From the NCBI GenBank assembly GCA_040954595.2, contig CM082588.2, positions 2,604,001 to 2,668,000 of the forward strand: 64,000 bases of DNA, written 5' to 3'. The notes beneath the pieces are model-generated. The model had not been told where the DNA came from, searched no databases, and worked only from the letters and a program-made list of their open reading frames with translations. Made by a program: the position numbers and the translations under genes. Source of the DNA: Balanoglossus misakiensis. Lineage: Eukaryota > Hemichordata. Positions 48,975-61,703 of the stretch are shown in pieces; the first letter of the stretch is position 1; every line of letters begins with the position of its first letter.

Positions 48975-51900
48975 TTGGCTGACGATTGTTTTAATTTTTC
49001 ACTGACGTTGAAGTCAGAAGTATTGGGCAATGGTCGCAAAGTGTATGTATTCTGCGTACCCGATTACACGCATTAGGGCACTGAATAGCAAAACGCGCCA
49101 TATTTCTCGTCTTCAAACTTATCATTATGTCTGCGTCTAATATCCTTTTCAATTATACTTGGCAATATAGCGATGCGCGGTCTGCGAACAGCCCAGTCGA
49201 TTAATTGCGGTTAGATTGATTCGTAACGTAGCATCTGTCTTCTTGAGATGTTGACAACCGCAGTCGCCAAAACGACTGAAATATATTACCGATGATTGGT
49301 GAAGAGATAAAGCAGTCTGGAAAGATGGCGCAGATAGACCAAGCATAATAGCCAGAGGCGTCGCATCTATATTATCTTCACTATTTTTTTATTCTACCTT
49401 ATTTTCTCATGGCCTCCCCAGTGACACTGTTTTGTCTGGCACGAAGCAAGAATGTTTCAATTGTCCGCACACCACACCACACCTGGCACATGTCGACGAT
49501 GGATGACACGTGTAAGAAAGCAATCGATAATTTCTCAGTCTAATTGTATTGTCGAAATTCCATTTATCAAAAACCCGTAGCAGAACAAATGACGCACTGA
49601 TGTTCATATTTTGGCATTTATTCGCCATAAAGTGCACGTGTAACAGAATCACAAAACTTGATTAGCCAGGATGTAACGGCATAACGGGTTATTCGCGTCT
49701 GTCAATCAACATCATCACCGTATCATTTTACTCGACGCAACAGAATTAAACCCCACTTTTCGCCTGCGCATTCCCCCAGTTCCACGGGAGTATTCGATTA
49801 ACTGCACGACCTGGTGACTCGACTGATTCATTTCGCTCGGAATTCTTGCCGAGTACTTTATCAAAATGGCTTTATTTGATTCGCGGTAACGCGAAAAACC
49901 ACAGACTGTAGAAGTCGCCATCTACTGTCTCTGGTAAAATCGAATGACAAATTTTACGTATAGCAGTACGTTCGCATTAAATATGCATAATAATAAGACG
50001 GCAACGCCACTGCAAACGTCACTGCGCGTAATCAATACATGACATATAGCCCCGGGTTTGGCGCTGTTCAATTTTAGTCGAGCACGCATGGTTGAGCGAC
50101 TTACTCGAGTCATAGCAAGAGGGCTGATCGCGGTTACTCTTGTTTGAAGCCAACAGTAAACCCGGCGCCCGAAACAAGCTCCGCTCAGAAATCACCAAGT
50201 TATTTCCACCCGCATTGACTTCGAATCTACCCTTTCTCGCTGTAGTGGACCGACAGACGGACAAAAGTTTTTGAATTTTGCCGACGTTATTCGGGTAAGC
50301 TCGTTTCGTATACATTTGTCTCAGTGTGACTTCACAGCAATTTCTTATTTCAATACTATGCATGTATCTTTCAAAGCAAATAACAGCATACTGCTATTTT
50401 AGGAAATTTCGCCGGTGTTCCCGTCGTTTATACAAGCCAGCAATATCAGTTCGTTAAATGTAGCGCAGCAAAAACATGCTTTGAGGCGATGCTATTGTTG
50501 AATAATACGCACTTTCAAAGTATGAAAAGGTGCGCAAAATTGTACAATAATATAGCTTAAAATGGACTGTCTACGCACAGTTAGTAGATCTGGATTTGAA
50601 GGCAGTGGCGAGCGCAAGTGTTAGGATGTAAAGTGCTTTCGTGATGTAACGCCCTGGTGTGCTGTACAAAGACATGCTTTTAAGGTACAAAGTTCGAACC
50701 ATGTTCTGTCATAATGGCGGGAAGTGGCAGTTCTTGTTAAAATGTAGGCTGCACTTTGCGAAATGATAAAGAAGAAGATGTCCCATTCAATAGCTGGAAA
50801 CTGGGATGATGTTTAAAAATACAGTTTGCTGTGTTCAGTTAATGCGCAGATCACGAAACGAATCAAGGTAAATTTTGCATATAGCCCTCGGGTTAAATTT
50901 GCAGGAAACTACGGCCCTTTTTGATGTACTAGCAAGTGATACACATGAGATGAAATATTGAATGTATGGCTTCAGCTAGCGGGGAGTGATTCGGAATGAT
51001 AAGACAAAGCTCGGAATTATATCTCACATCAATGATTGAAAAGGCGCCACGAAAAGAAGCGACAAGATGATCGGAATCAGACAGAGTTCAGAGAAACGGT
51101 CAACTGAAGCGGCAGAGTGTGTCCAGGGGGAGGGGAACTCAAACAAACATCTGGAAGGAGAAAAGGGAGTCCTTCTTAAAAGCGTTGTGATTGACATGAG
51201 GAGTCGGGGGCAGATAGCGAGAATCTTTGAGGGCGATGAGCTGGCCAACTGAGCTGCTGACAAACATACACGCAGGGAGAGAGTTAAGAGGAGAGAGAGA
51301 GATTTTAGCAATTGCCGCAAAGAGGCATGCGGTTTACGTGGATGACGAGGAATAGAAATTTCTGCTGATCCAAGCGATTCAATTATGCTCTGCCTCGGAA
51401 GCACACATATTTGTGTATCAGCGCACTAATAGGCGTTCATACAGACCTAGTTCTAAATTACCCTGACTTAGAAACGACACAAAGACTCATCTCGTTTTAT
51501 TGTCAGGCCACAAAAGAGGGAGATGGCAAGCACTCGACAGATAGCACATCACTTGCAATGGTTTAGCGTCATCAGTGCTTTGGTTGTCAAGGTGACGCTA
51601 GCAACTGAACGCGCAAACTACACTGAAATTAGCCACCGTTTCCTCAGCGGTATTGAGACACAGTTTCTGAATCATATAGTACAGAAACGATGTTGGGCAT
51701 TTCTATGTTGATAAAAATAACCGTTATGACTGGATTTGTAAATATCTGACAACAGGTCAAGACACACCTACTTGCGAAAGTTCGTGTCCTGATGCGACAT
51801 TTTGTTTCTCGCTTTTATTAGCTATGGCTGAAGGGTGCGAGTTTCCTATTATCACACTTGAGTGCTCGTTAATTGAAAAGCGAGTGGATAACGCCGCGTA

Positions 51901-54165
51901 TGTATCGTTAGTAACACATGACACGTTGACTGTATCACATGATATGCCCTAAAAGTCACCGGGGGGGGGGGGACTGAACAGGTCTATGAGTTGCGGAATG
52001 TCGAGCTCACTCATGGTGCGACGAAACACAAAGTAAAAGCGTTCTGATTGATGCAATTGAAAAACGGGGCTAACAATACGGTGAAGAGTGATTAGCCCAA
52101 TAATACATACAAGGAGTCTGTCAACCAATTAATGATCTTTTCTGCAGAACTTGTTCAGCTCTATAATTTACAACTTGTACTCCCACTGGGAGATTGAAAA
52201 GAAATGTGTTCAAAATCAGTCACAGAGTGCCACCTATTGGAACTTGATTACATACTACTAAAGGCAGTGGTGTGAAAATTTCAATAAAGTGAAATTATAA
52301 ATAGAAACGTTCTGATACATACAGGAGAAGACGGACAGGTTAGGTTGGAGGGGAAATAAGACGCTTAACAAATACCTAAGTTATTAACTTGCGAAACATT
52401 CCATTGCATTGTATATGCCGTGTTGATATACCATGTAAGTATTTCCCATAACTGATTGACAGCTTGGTGCGAATTTCATTTTTATCAGGCAATAGCTAGC
52501 GTGTGACGTTTTTATAAAACGCATGGTACTAATTTTGAGAGACGTAACATTTTCATCTAGAGCGCCCTCTGTTATACCTAACAGTGATCATCATCTTCAT
52601 CATCATATTTAAGTTTGTATGCATCACTGAGTCGATCTGATCAAATTCGAATACCGGGAATAGGTACTGCATACTTAATGTTCAGACCTATATAATTTTA
52701 ATAAACGGCAGTTTTCAATCTAACTGTGACCAATGGTGTCACCTGATTGAGTACAGCATTATGTGACCTCATCAACGGAGACAAAGAAAGTCTTCCTGAT
52801 TATATATATTGTACATTAAATATTGATAAATTCCTACGAAGCACTTTCTTTGACAGTAATGAAAGCATGTCCATCTTATGTGCACAATTGTCATTAATCC
52901 AACTGCATATAATTCCGAATTGTATTAAACCAAATGTTATTTACAGTATTAAACATAAGTTTTCATTGTTACAATTCTGGTGGAAATTTTTGAATACTAA
53001 TAGTCACAGAAACGCAGATGGTTTATGAAAACTACACTTTTTTTCAGCTAAACTAAAATGTAGACATGTATACAATTATCACGCGCAATAAATGTGTTCC
53101 TAAAGTGTGTTATAAGTTTCCTTGGCAACAGCGCACAACCCACAAAAAATCGCATGCATCCATGGTAAATAATGCATATTTCAGCAGGAAAGTTTTACAC
53201 GGAGCTAATAACAAATTTCCGTGGTACTCAAAAGAAGGAAAAAAAACGTGTTTTAATTTATTTTTCTGGGGTTTCTTATCTCTAATCGCTGTTATAATTT
53301 ATTCGTTTACCGGGCGTTATGTCTCCTTGACTGGCGTAATATAAATTCATTTTTGTTGAATGACATATTTGATTGTTTTGGGTACATATGAAAGTCGTAA
53401 AATTTATTGTCACAATTCATGCGTGCGATATACAAAGCTAACTATACGGTCATTACATTGACAGATAATAATAATTCACCCGCACTTAGTGATATCGAAG
53501 AGACGTTGTGTAAACAGCGCCGGGCAGTAATCAACCTTTCGATTTATTCTCACGCGAATTTGCACCGCCATCCAACAACAACCGTGATATTTATCGATTC
53601 TCGTTGCAGGTCCTTTGATCTTTGTGTTTGGCACTGAAAGACGTTGTCAGCTGATCACCCGAGGGCGCGTGGCGATCGAACGCCCCCTGCGCAGAGACAG
53701 CGCAAAGAAAACACCCATCTTAGTGTACAATGGGTCCAGGATTCGTGTTCAGCAGTCACCTTTGAAGACTGGTGCCCTGAGTTTGTACGTTAATGCTGAT
53801 CAGCACGGCATGTATTTGGTCTAGAACATTTCTACCCGACAAAGAGGACAGGATCGAAAGCTTCGACGGTCTGATCACCACATTCACCTTCACTAACAGG
53901 TGTGTCGTTCAGATGACGCCTACATACATGCCTGCTGGGATTTGACATTTGTCAACCTCCACGATAACCTGTCACCGTTCTAAACTAGTAGCTGCTAGCT
54001 CACACAACTTGACTTTCGATTCATTTGGTTCATCTATTTTATACTGGCATGACAGTTATACGAAAATGACGATATGGCAAGGTTATTTTTTATAGAGAGA
54101 AATTAATTGACACTAGTTAGACTCTGTGATTTTAAAAACCTGTCGCGTTGCTAGATGACTGAAAA
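48975..54165. other. Gene-poor 5.2 kb between tRNA-Tyr and mGluR-like receptor 2
   Basis: No domain-bearing frame. The longest frames are 51024-51404 (-), Leu/Ser-rich from a purine-rich plus strand, 50019-50363 (-), and several AT-rich frames at 52747-53824; none has family features. A small frame at 49715-49921 (-) has a good start context (TAGATGG) but no recognisable sequence. A G12 run lies at 51961-51972. Promoter elements of receptor 2 are expected at the right end. Confidence 0.4.
51961..51972. repeat. G12 homopolymer
   Basis: Twelve consecutive G bases in intergenic DNA. Confidence 0.85.
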
Positions 54166-57100
54166 ATGCCCGTTTCTACAGAAAAAGGCATGTTCAGTAC
54201 CTTGTACGTTCTAGTACTCTGCCATCTGTTTGTAATGTCAATGGCGGACCACTATCCAAACTTAGGCGGGGTGAAGTATTCCATGCCCGGCGATCTCATC
54301 ATCGGTGGCCTGTTTCCCCTACACGACTACAACGACGGTAAAGAGTGCAAGGCGCTCCGGGACCTCGGCACGCTGATGCGCATGGAGTCCATGGTGTACG
54401 CCATCCAGCAAATAAACAACAGGACGGACATTCTGCCGAACCTGAAAATCGGCTTCGAAATCCGCGACACGTGCACCCGGGAGGCGACGTCCCTGGCCCA
54501 GATTCTGCGATTCCTGCCCGTCGTCACCTTCGCCGGAAGCGGCACGTGCGAGTGCGTGACGGGCAGTGGGACGTGCAGAAACGGCTCGATATCGGACGTC
54601 AACGTCGACGCCGTCATCGGGACGGAGATGAGCTTCACCACCATACCGGCGGCGCAGCTCCTCGGACTCGCTCACATCTTCCACATCAGTTACTACGCAA
54701 CCAGCGACGACCTGAGCAACAAGGACAGATTTCCCTTCTTCCAACGCCTCAGCCCGCCCGACAAGCTCCAAGTACAGACGATGATCGACCTCATGAAACA
54801 CTTCGACTGGAGTTTCGTCTCATTGGTTCACTCGGACGACAACTACGGCAAGAACGGACAAAAGGAGTTGAAGACCGAGGCCGAGGCGGCGGGGATATGC
54901 ATCGCCGAGTCGCTGGAAGTATCGGCGTTCATGTCGGCCGACGATTATGACGACACCGTGCAGACGTTGCTGGGTTCTCCCAAAGCACGCGTGGTGGTTA
55001 TGTTCGTGCAAGTGAAGGAAGCCAACGGGATCCTCTTCGCCATCGATCGCGCCAACGCCTCCGACCACTTCATCCTCATCGGAAGCGACGGGTGGGCCGC
55101 CAGTATCGACGAAATCGAGCCCGAAAATCGTCGCGTGGCGGCTGGCGTACTCAAAATAAATTTGTACTCGGCAAATTTTGATGTATTTGAAGATTACTTC
55201 AAAACACTAAACCCTAATAACAATCGAGAAAACCCGTGGTTTAGTGAATTTTGGGAAGCTTATCTGAACTGCCCCGATGAAGAGAATGAGGTGTGCTCGG
55301 GGGCGTATAACCCTGGCTTTTCTGGTGACAAATCTGTATCCCTGGTCATCGATTCAGTGTACACATTCGCCCTGGGATGGGAAAATATGAGAAGAGATTT
55401 ATGCGCAGACAGAGATACAAAGTGCGAAGATCTAGTAGCTAGTCAAAGCAAGACCGACATGATGCAGTACATGTTGAACTTAACATTTGATGGAGCCAGC
55501 GGACCCATCGCTTTCGACGGAAATGGCGACCTAATGGGCAAATACGACATCCACACTATACAGGATCTCGGGAACGGGTACCAGCTGGTTAAAGTTGGCA
55601 TGTGGGATTCACTTGGCGGGGACAACAAGCTGAGTTTCACGGGGACTATAGGCACCTGGTACGACCAGTTCCCGGACGGAGAAGTCTGGGAGTCGTTCTG
55701 CAGCAAACCCTGCGACACGGGTCAGATCACGATACCCCGGGAGCACGCGTGCTGCTGGGACTGCGTGCCGTGCAGGTCGAATGAAATCACAACCCACAAC
55801 GCCAGCACGTGCTCCGAATGCGAGCCGCACATGTGGCCGGATGGGGACAGAACGAAGTGCGAGCCCATACCACCGTCGTACGTGAAATACGAAGACCCCT
55901 GGGCTATCGTGCTGGCAACGCTGGCGGCCCTCGGTCTGGCTTTCAGCTCGGTAACACTGGCAGCGTTCATATACTACAACAGTACGCCTCTGGTGAAGGC
56001 GACTAGCAGGGAACTGAGCTATTTCATGTTCATAGGGATCTTTTTGTCGTATCTCCTGGTGTATATATTCCTCGCCAAACCAACCACGGCCACCTGTTAC
56101 ATCAACAGGCTCTGTTTCATGCTCTGCTTCACACTGACCTACAGTCCGCTGATCACCAAGACGAACCGAATATTTCGAATCTTTGATGCGGGAAAGAAGT
56201 CGACCAAACGGCCGCCTTTCATCAGCCCTCGCTCTCAGGTTATCATTTCGATGATACTGGTCTTTCTACAGGTAAGCTAAAGTTTGGACTAGTTCAATAG
56301 ACGCGAGTTCTGCTGTCAGTTTTGCCTTTAATCCATAGCCTGATGTAAAAGTGGCAACCTTACACAAACCTTTCGCTATTACTGTACATGGATGCATTTC
56401 TATAAGTCTGTCATCTCATATGCGTTCATGCATGTTTCCATTCGTAAATCTGAGATATTTTGAGCAATAATAAACCCTTTCTCTATTGAGCTGACATACG
56501 AGGCTTATAAAAACACATTTCGAGATCGCTCAACTATAATTCATCTACACAGTATTGGAATTGAATAGGCCATTCGAGGTTATCCATTATCGCTTTGGAA
56601 AGTTTTATGGTTGCACTTTCCAAGATCAGCACGCAATATTTGTGGTGACGGAGGATTTTTAACAGCGTTTAATCACCCAGACTCCGCTTTTATGAGGCCT
56701 TTCCTGAAATCCCACAACATCGATAATGATTCTGAACTGTAGATATCGCTTGCCCTGACCCTATTTCCAAAATATTAGTATGAACAGAAAAGAGGTACGC
56801 GTCAACTGAATTTAACACTTTGTAAGCGCTTTAGCAGTTGAGTGTTGAACCGGCATCAATCATGTATATTCATCTGTCATTTTGCATATAAAATTCACGA
56901 TTTGTACCCAAGAGACTGTTTTGTTAATCCGGATTGCGAATTACTTATTGAGGCAAATCCACATTTCCGGCCAATTCCTTCAAATCCTGTGATTTCAAGA
57001 AACCTTTAATCTTTTGTACCTCAATGATCCTACGTTAAAAGGTGACAGCAATGAATAATACATTTGAATTTGTATGCATACGTTATACAGCTAGTTATCT

Positions 57101-60100
57101 TCGATGATACAGTCTCCGCTATGCGCCTGTTGGGCCAGGAAAAATATCCTCACTCAAGGCTAAAACTCATAACTCCCAGCTGTTTAAATCTCAACACCGT
57201 GGACCAACTGAAATCTACGGTTAGCACATATGTTGACTCATAATCAATCAGGAAAGTGTTTCTCACGGGTTTTGTGCGGACGGATCACAATGATTTATAT
57301 TATTATATGAAAGTAATAACTAAACTAGGTCTTGCTGTACCAGCTACCGTGCTTTCACCTACATGGTAATGTGTGTTCGATTTCACACATATAAATAACG
57401 TGTTGACGTTATCGACCTTGTTCACCCCGACCCCGGAGGCAGGGCGCGGTGGTACCGAACGCGAAAGCAAACAGGTATTAATGAGACAGAATGCATAGAT
57501 GTTCTAGTTCATCGAAAGGGTTATGTTATGACAAGGTGAATCTTTCGGGGCACATATGAAAAACAGCTTTAAAACAGGTCCATTATATAACCAAAGCCGA
57601 GAAAAACTCGTGCAACCAGACTAACTCGTCACACCAACGCCTTTTTTTGTTGATCTTAGAATGTACTTTCACTGAAAATTGCGTTTTCTTAATCAAATTG
57701 TATAACAAAACGTGCTTTCATCGCAACAGCCGTCATGAAGTAAACTTTAACACTCCGCGTGCCTAAAATTTACTCAAGCATTTTGCTAAATAAATAAATT
57801 GATGATAGACGCAACGGGCAATAAATGGAAATGTTCGCTTTGGTATTGATTAGCATTTGCTATAACAAACTTAACGTCAATTCATATTTGCGCAATATCT
57901 AATAAGTATTATTGTGGAAAAATGTTTTGTTCATAAAAGTCGGCACTGTCTCGTAGGATTCGATAACGCAGGATCCTCGACGGTCTGACATCGCGATGGC
58001 TGTCAAGGTCATATTCACAGGACACCAATTTTCAACTTCTCTAAATCCTCTCATTATCTCTGAATTGCTTGTTTTTCAGTAAAAAATATTAGAATGGCAG
58101 TTTTTCTTTCACAAAGATAATAAACTAAAACAGTGAAATGTAAGCTATTTCCAGGCAACTTTAAAATCTCATTCTGATCACAAAGTAGTTTAATCGTGTT
58201 AAATGAATAAATCATTCAGGTGTTGAGAGTAGAAGAGGGTAATTTATGCTCGACTATTACTTTCAAAACCACAAACGTTAACACGCGATAAAAATGACTG
58301 CGTTTTGCGCCTGCTACTTAAAGGTCGTTCCAACTCGGCTGTTGAGTATCGCCAGGGTTTTACTAGCACCGAACTATCACTTAAACAATTACCAGTCTTT
58401 GAAATGTTGCCACCTCCCAATTTTTCAAAGCCTACCAGCGCAAGTGGCCATCGATTTAATGACAGCACAGTGGGTTTAGCGCATCTAATGTCTAACGCCA
58501 CCATCGTGTATTTTACTGCCCTTCATTCAGGAAAGATAATTAAACAGAACCCATATACTGAGTGCTAAAAAGTATATGGTTTAGACAATAGAATTGTCGG
58601 TTATTTTCTTTTCAATGAAGATTCTACTAATGCCTCGCGATGAGTTGATGTATATTTTATGGCTGACCATTCAAGAATATTCTAGGTTTTAAAGTGTTAA
58701 AACCCAATTATACCTCTAACTTTAGATTTTAACAGCACATGCCACGCACATAAAGTGTGAACGACATGAATGAAACTAAGTAGTCGATATGTGAAACGTT
58801 ACCGGTCGCCTTGAGCTACAATTAACCTATCTACCTGCTGTTGTGATAATGGCTATATTATTGACACGAAACGGATGTGAAATTTGCTAATCTGAAAAGC
58901 TCAGGGATTGTTACATCCTCGCACAAACTGGCTTGGCGTTTTGTGGATTTTCTGGAGTACATAAAGGAAGTCATAAATGTGCGAGTGCTTAACGATCTTA
59001 TAAGGGAAATATTACTGCCTTTTCAATGGGCTATATCCTGCGCCTCCGGATATACAACTATACAGGCCCACGTCGGTCCTTTTGTTGGTTTAATGAGTTG
59101 ACACCGGTTTCCCTGGTAACTGTTTTCATACTGAGCTTCCTGATCCTCTGCAAGCGCTAAACACGACAGTGTCTATACACCGGCAAAGACTACAGCACGT
59201 GAATTCACGTTAGCCAATAACATGATAAATGACATGGTTTAGAACTCATCATTGACAGGGCTGAACACTCAGGACCCGGTATAATTTGAAGAGTCTTGCC
59301 AGTTGTCCTAGTTATCATCGCATCGTGACGCTCGGAAAAGTACCCGCCCGCCTTTCTTAGTCTGTCTTGAAATTTAATTTTAGCTTCGAGATTTTAAAAA
59401 GCAATCAATATTGTAGGAACATGTCGCTTACTTCAGTACGTCAGCATATTCAAAATTCGATGAAATTCTGGGACGTATTCGAGAGTCCTTTTATGCAAAG
59501 TCGTAAATGAAGTTAATCAAATAGAAGTAATTGTTCAGTTTCTCGACGGATTTCAAATGTGTCACACAATTGACTTGGCCATCACCGATGGAATCTTTTC
59601 CAGTGGTTAATACCTTTCCGTGGTTGCCCTGGCTTGCTGGTTGCCCTGCCTCTGCATGACTGTAAGTTTCACATATATGTCCTGTGTAAGGTTGAGAACG
59701 AACAACCGGCAATTTTAAAGATGGTGAGACTTATGTCGCAATTTTAATATTGGACTTTTAATTTCTAATTTCTTTGTCTTTTGTTTTTAGTTACTTATCA
59801 GCATATCCTGGTTGATCTATATACCACCGGAAGCCGTGCTCATCGTCCCCATGCCGAAGGAGAAGAACGTCGAGTTGAGTTGCAATATCACAGAAAACGA
59901 GGTGATTACGTCACTCTGCTACAACGTCCTGCTCGTTGTCATGTGCTCCTATTACGCGTTCAAGGCGCGCAAGGTCCCTAGCAACTACAACGAGACGCGT
60001 TTCATCAGCGTCAGCGTGTACACCACCTTGGTGATATGGCTGGCGTTCATCCCCACCTACTTCACCACCAACAGATCCTACTTCAAAGTAACGTTCCTCT

Positions 60101-60408
60101 CCCTGGCCATGATCATGAACGCCACCGTCAGCCTGGTCTGCATGTACATGCCCAAGATCTACGCCGTACACTTCCTCAAGGAGATCGACATCAACGCGGC
60201 CACACAGTACGCCGCCGAGGGCGCCCCAAGCGGATCGCACTCCATGGCAACCCGGACTCGCTTCGGCGGGGCCCGGTTCAATAATACAGTTATGCCCAGT
60301 ACAGGGGCTCCTAACGATACACTGTCCACCGTGCAGTTGCAGACGATTTCAAAGTCACAGTTTGCCAGCCAGGTGGAGAGGGACACATCATCCACGGTAC
60401 AAACGTGA
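54166..60408 (+). CDS. Metabotropic glutamate receptor-like class C GPCR 2, 2 exons, 907 aa
   Basis: Exon 1 is 54166-56271 (702 codons, donor GTAAGC); exon 2 is 59791-60408 (TGA); the intron is phase 0, at the same place as intron 2 of receptor 1. The ATG at 54166 is the first after an in-frame TGA at 54160; MFSTLYVLVLCHLFV at residue 9 gives the signal peptide and is an alternative start. The ligand domain has GDLIIGGLFPLHDYN, ISYYATSDDLSN, WSFVSLVHSDDNYG and GSDGWAA. The cysteine linker starts at 512 (CSKPC, CCWDCVPC). Seven helices lie at about 580-830, with KATSRELSYF, TKTNRIFRIF, RKVPSNYNETRF and MPKIYAV. The tail is Ser/Thr-rich. Compared with mGluR1, R78, T188, D208, Y236 and D318 appear kept, but S186, R323 and K409 are changed. 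It is a plasma-membrane receptor and paralogue of the gene at 39022. Confidence 0.92.
56272..59790. other. Intron 1 of mGluR-like receptor 2
   Basis: A 3519-bp phase 0 intron (GTAAGC ... TTTGTTTTTAG). It holds overlapping open frames on both strands at 58244-58568 without recognisable domains, and otherwise only AT-rich sequence. Confidence 0.85.
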
Positions 60409-60639
60409 CGGAATGAAAGGATTTTGTTGTGTCAATATTGTGATAATAGGCACGAATACAGTGCGAAATCACACCAAGTGAAACAGAAATGACGAGTGAA
60501 ATATTTATCTCTTTCAGCGAAAATCATTGCTATATTCATCGAATCTGCAGTCTAATTCAATTTAGCTTATTCAGTTATTATTTTTCTGAAACTTGTTTTG
60601 GATGAAACTTGTTTGACACGTTCGCTACCGATTGGACCA

Positions 60640-61327
60640 ATTTAGTGAATGATGTTTGGCGAATTTTTCTGCTACGATGAAATCAGCACCGCCCTCTACA
60701 GCCCATACGATCATTTCCTGAACATCGATTTCACCAAAAGGTGAAAACGATACACATATACTAAATCGTCGAAGAGGGAAGTTTTGCGCTTTTATTTTCC
60801 GGATATATTCATTTCCCGGGAAATGAATATCTTGAACAATAGAAGGGAACGATGTCACCGTGTACTGATGAATCGTTGCAAATTTATTGGTACATTAATG
60901 ACCCGGAAATCAGGAGGTTGCCTAGACACACGCGACTCTATCTATCGCTCCCCTGTTATAAGACATGACGCTAGAGGGCTCCAAAGCGCCAGACCTTCCG
61001 GTCAGTAGAGGCCGTCACGCCATAAACATTTCACACAATACGGCGACATTCAGCACGTTCACACCCCAATACTGAATTCCACCGTTTACAACAACTACAC
61101 TTATTACTATCCAAAGTAAAACTCCAACCTACCCTAAACATCGTCTTGATTTCTTGGCTTCTTCTCTCATTGCCTGGTTGGTATATGTTGGTGTTGCAGA
61201 TATTACCGGCCATCAACATTCCAGTTTCGTCTGCAACTTCCCGAGCCATTTTTATCGCCTGTCGGTTCCTGTTCTCCAATGCGTTCTCCCTGTGGATGAG
61301 ACGAGCATTCTCGTGAGTTGCATAGTA
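60640..61327 (-). pseudogene. Truncated BHMT copy, two exons, inverted
   Basis: Minus-strand exon 61327-61133 (acceptor TTGTTCTTCAG, donor GTAGGT, 65 codons) matches BHMT exon 3: YYATHENARLIHREN, then [18 protein letters not shown] second segment from 60717 leftward, after GATGTTCAG, matches the start of BHMT exon 4: [15 protein letters not shown]. Similarity stops near AEKFAKH, about halfway through the exon, and the frame soon ends. No counterparts of the other BHMT exons are visible in the window, including the 2.6 kb to the right. The 3' side abuts the end of receptor 2. The exon frames and splice signals are still intact, so the loss is truncation rather than decay by stops. Part of an unusual live gene extending right of the window is a less likely alternative. 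Confidence 0.75.
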
Positions 61328-61690
61328 CTGAAGAACAAGAATGTTGCATCAAGTACATGATGTAACAGCTCCATGTGATCTCACGTTATCGTATAGGTCA
61401 CTTTCATGACCCCTACGTAACCTTAACATCCTGGCATTTGAGTTTAACATTTTGACTTGAAACTCTCCCGGTCCCCAGCAAGCCATTCTTATTGTAATTG
61501 TACATTGTACTACCAAGCTAACATGTGCAAGGTGAATATATGTAGTTTCCTCCCGCTACAAGCTACCTGTCCAGAAAAATCAGTCTGCAAATGCTCATGT
61601 ATTCAAATCAGTTGTAGCGCCCTCTTCAGATAGAAACGATCACCGAACACTTGGCCTACTGTTTATTTTCGTTTAATAAAAATCCAATCA

Positions 61691-61703
61691 CCCCCCCCCC
61701 CCC
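61691..61703. repeat. C13 homopolymer
   Basis: Thirteen consecutive C bases in intergenic DNA. Confidence 0.85.

Noticed and set aside
51024-51404. 126-codon minus-strand frame with hydrophobic segments
   Set aside because: Leu/Ser composition follows from a purine-rich plus strand; no family features or splice context.
53066-53344. 92-codon frame with a C-terminal hydrophobic helix
   Set aside because: AT-rich, no start context or homology I recognise; helix-like segments are common in AT-rich translation.
58244-58568. Overlapping frames on both strands inside receptor 2 intron 1
   Set aside because: Neither shows a domain or splice signals; probably chance or an unrecognisable old element.
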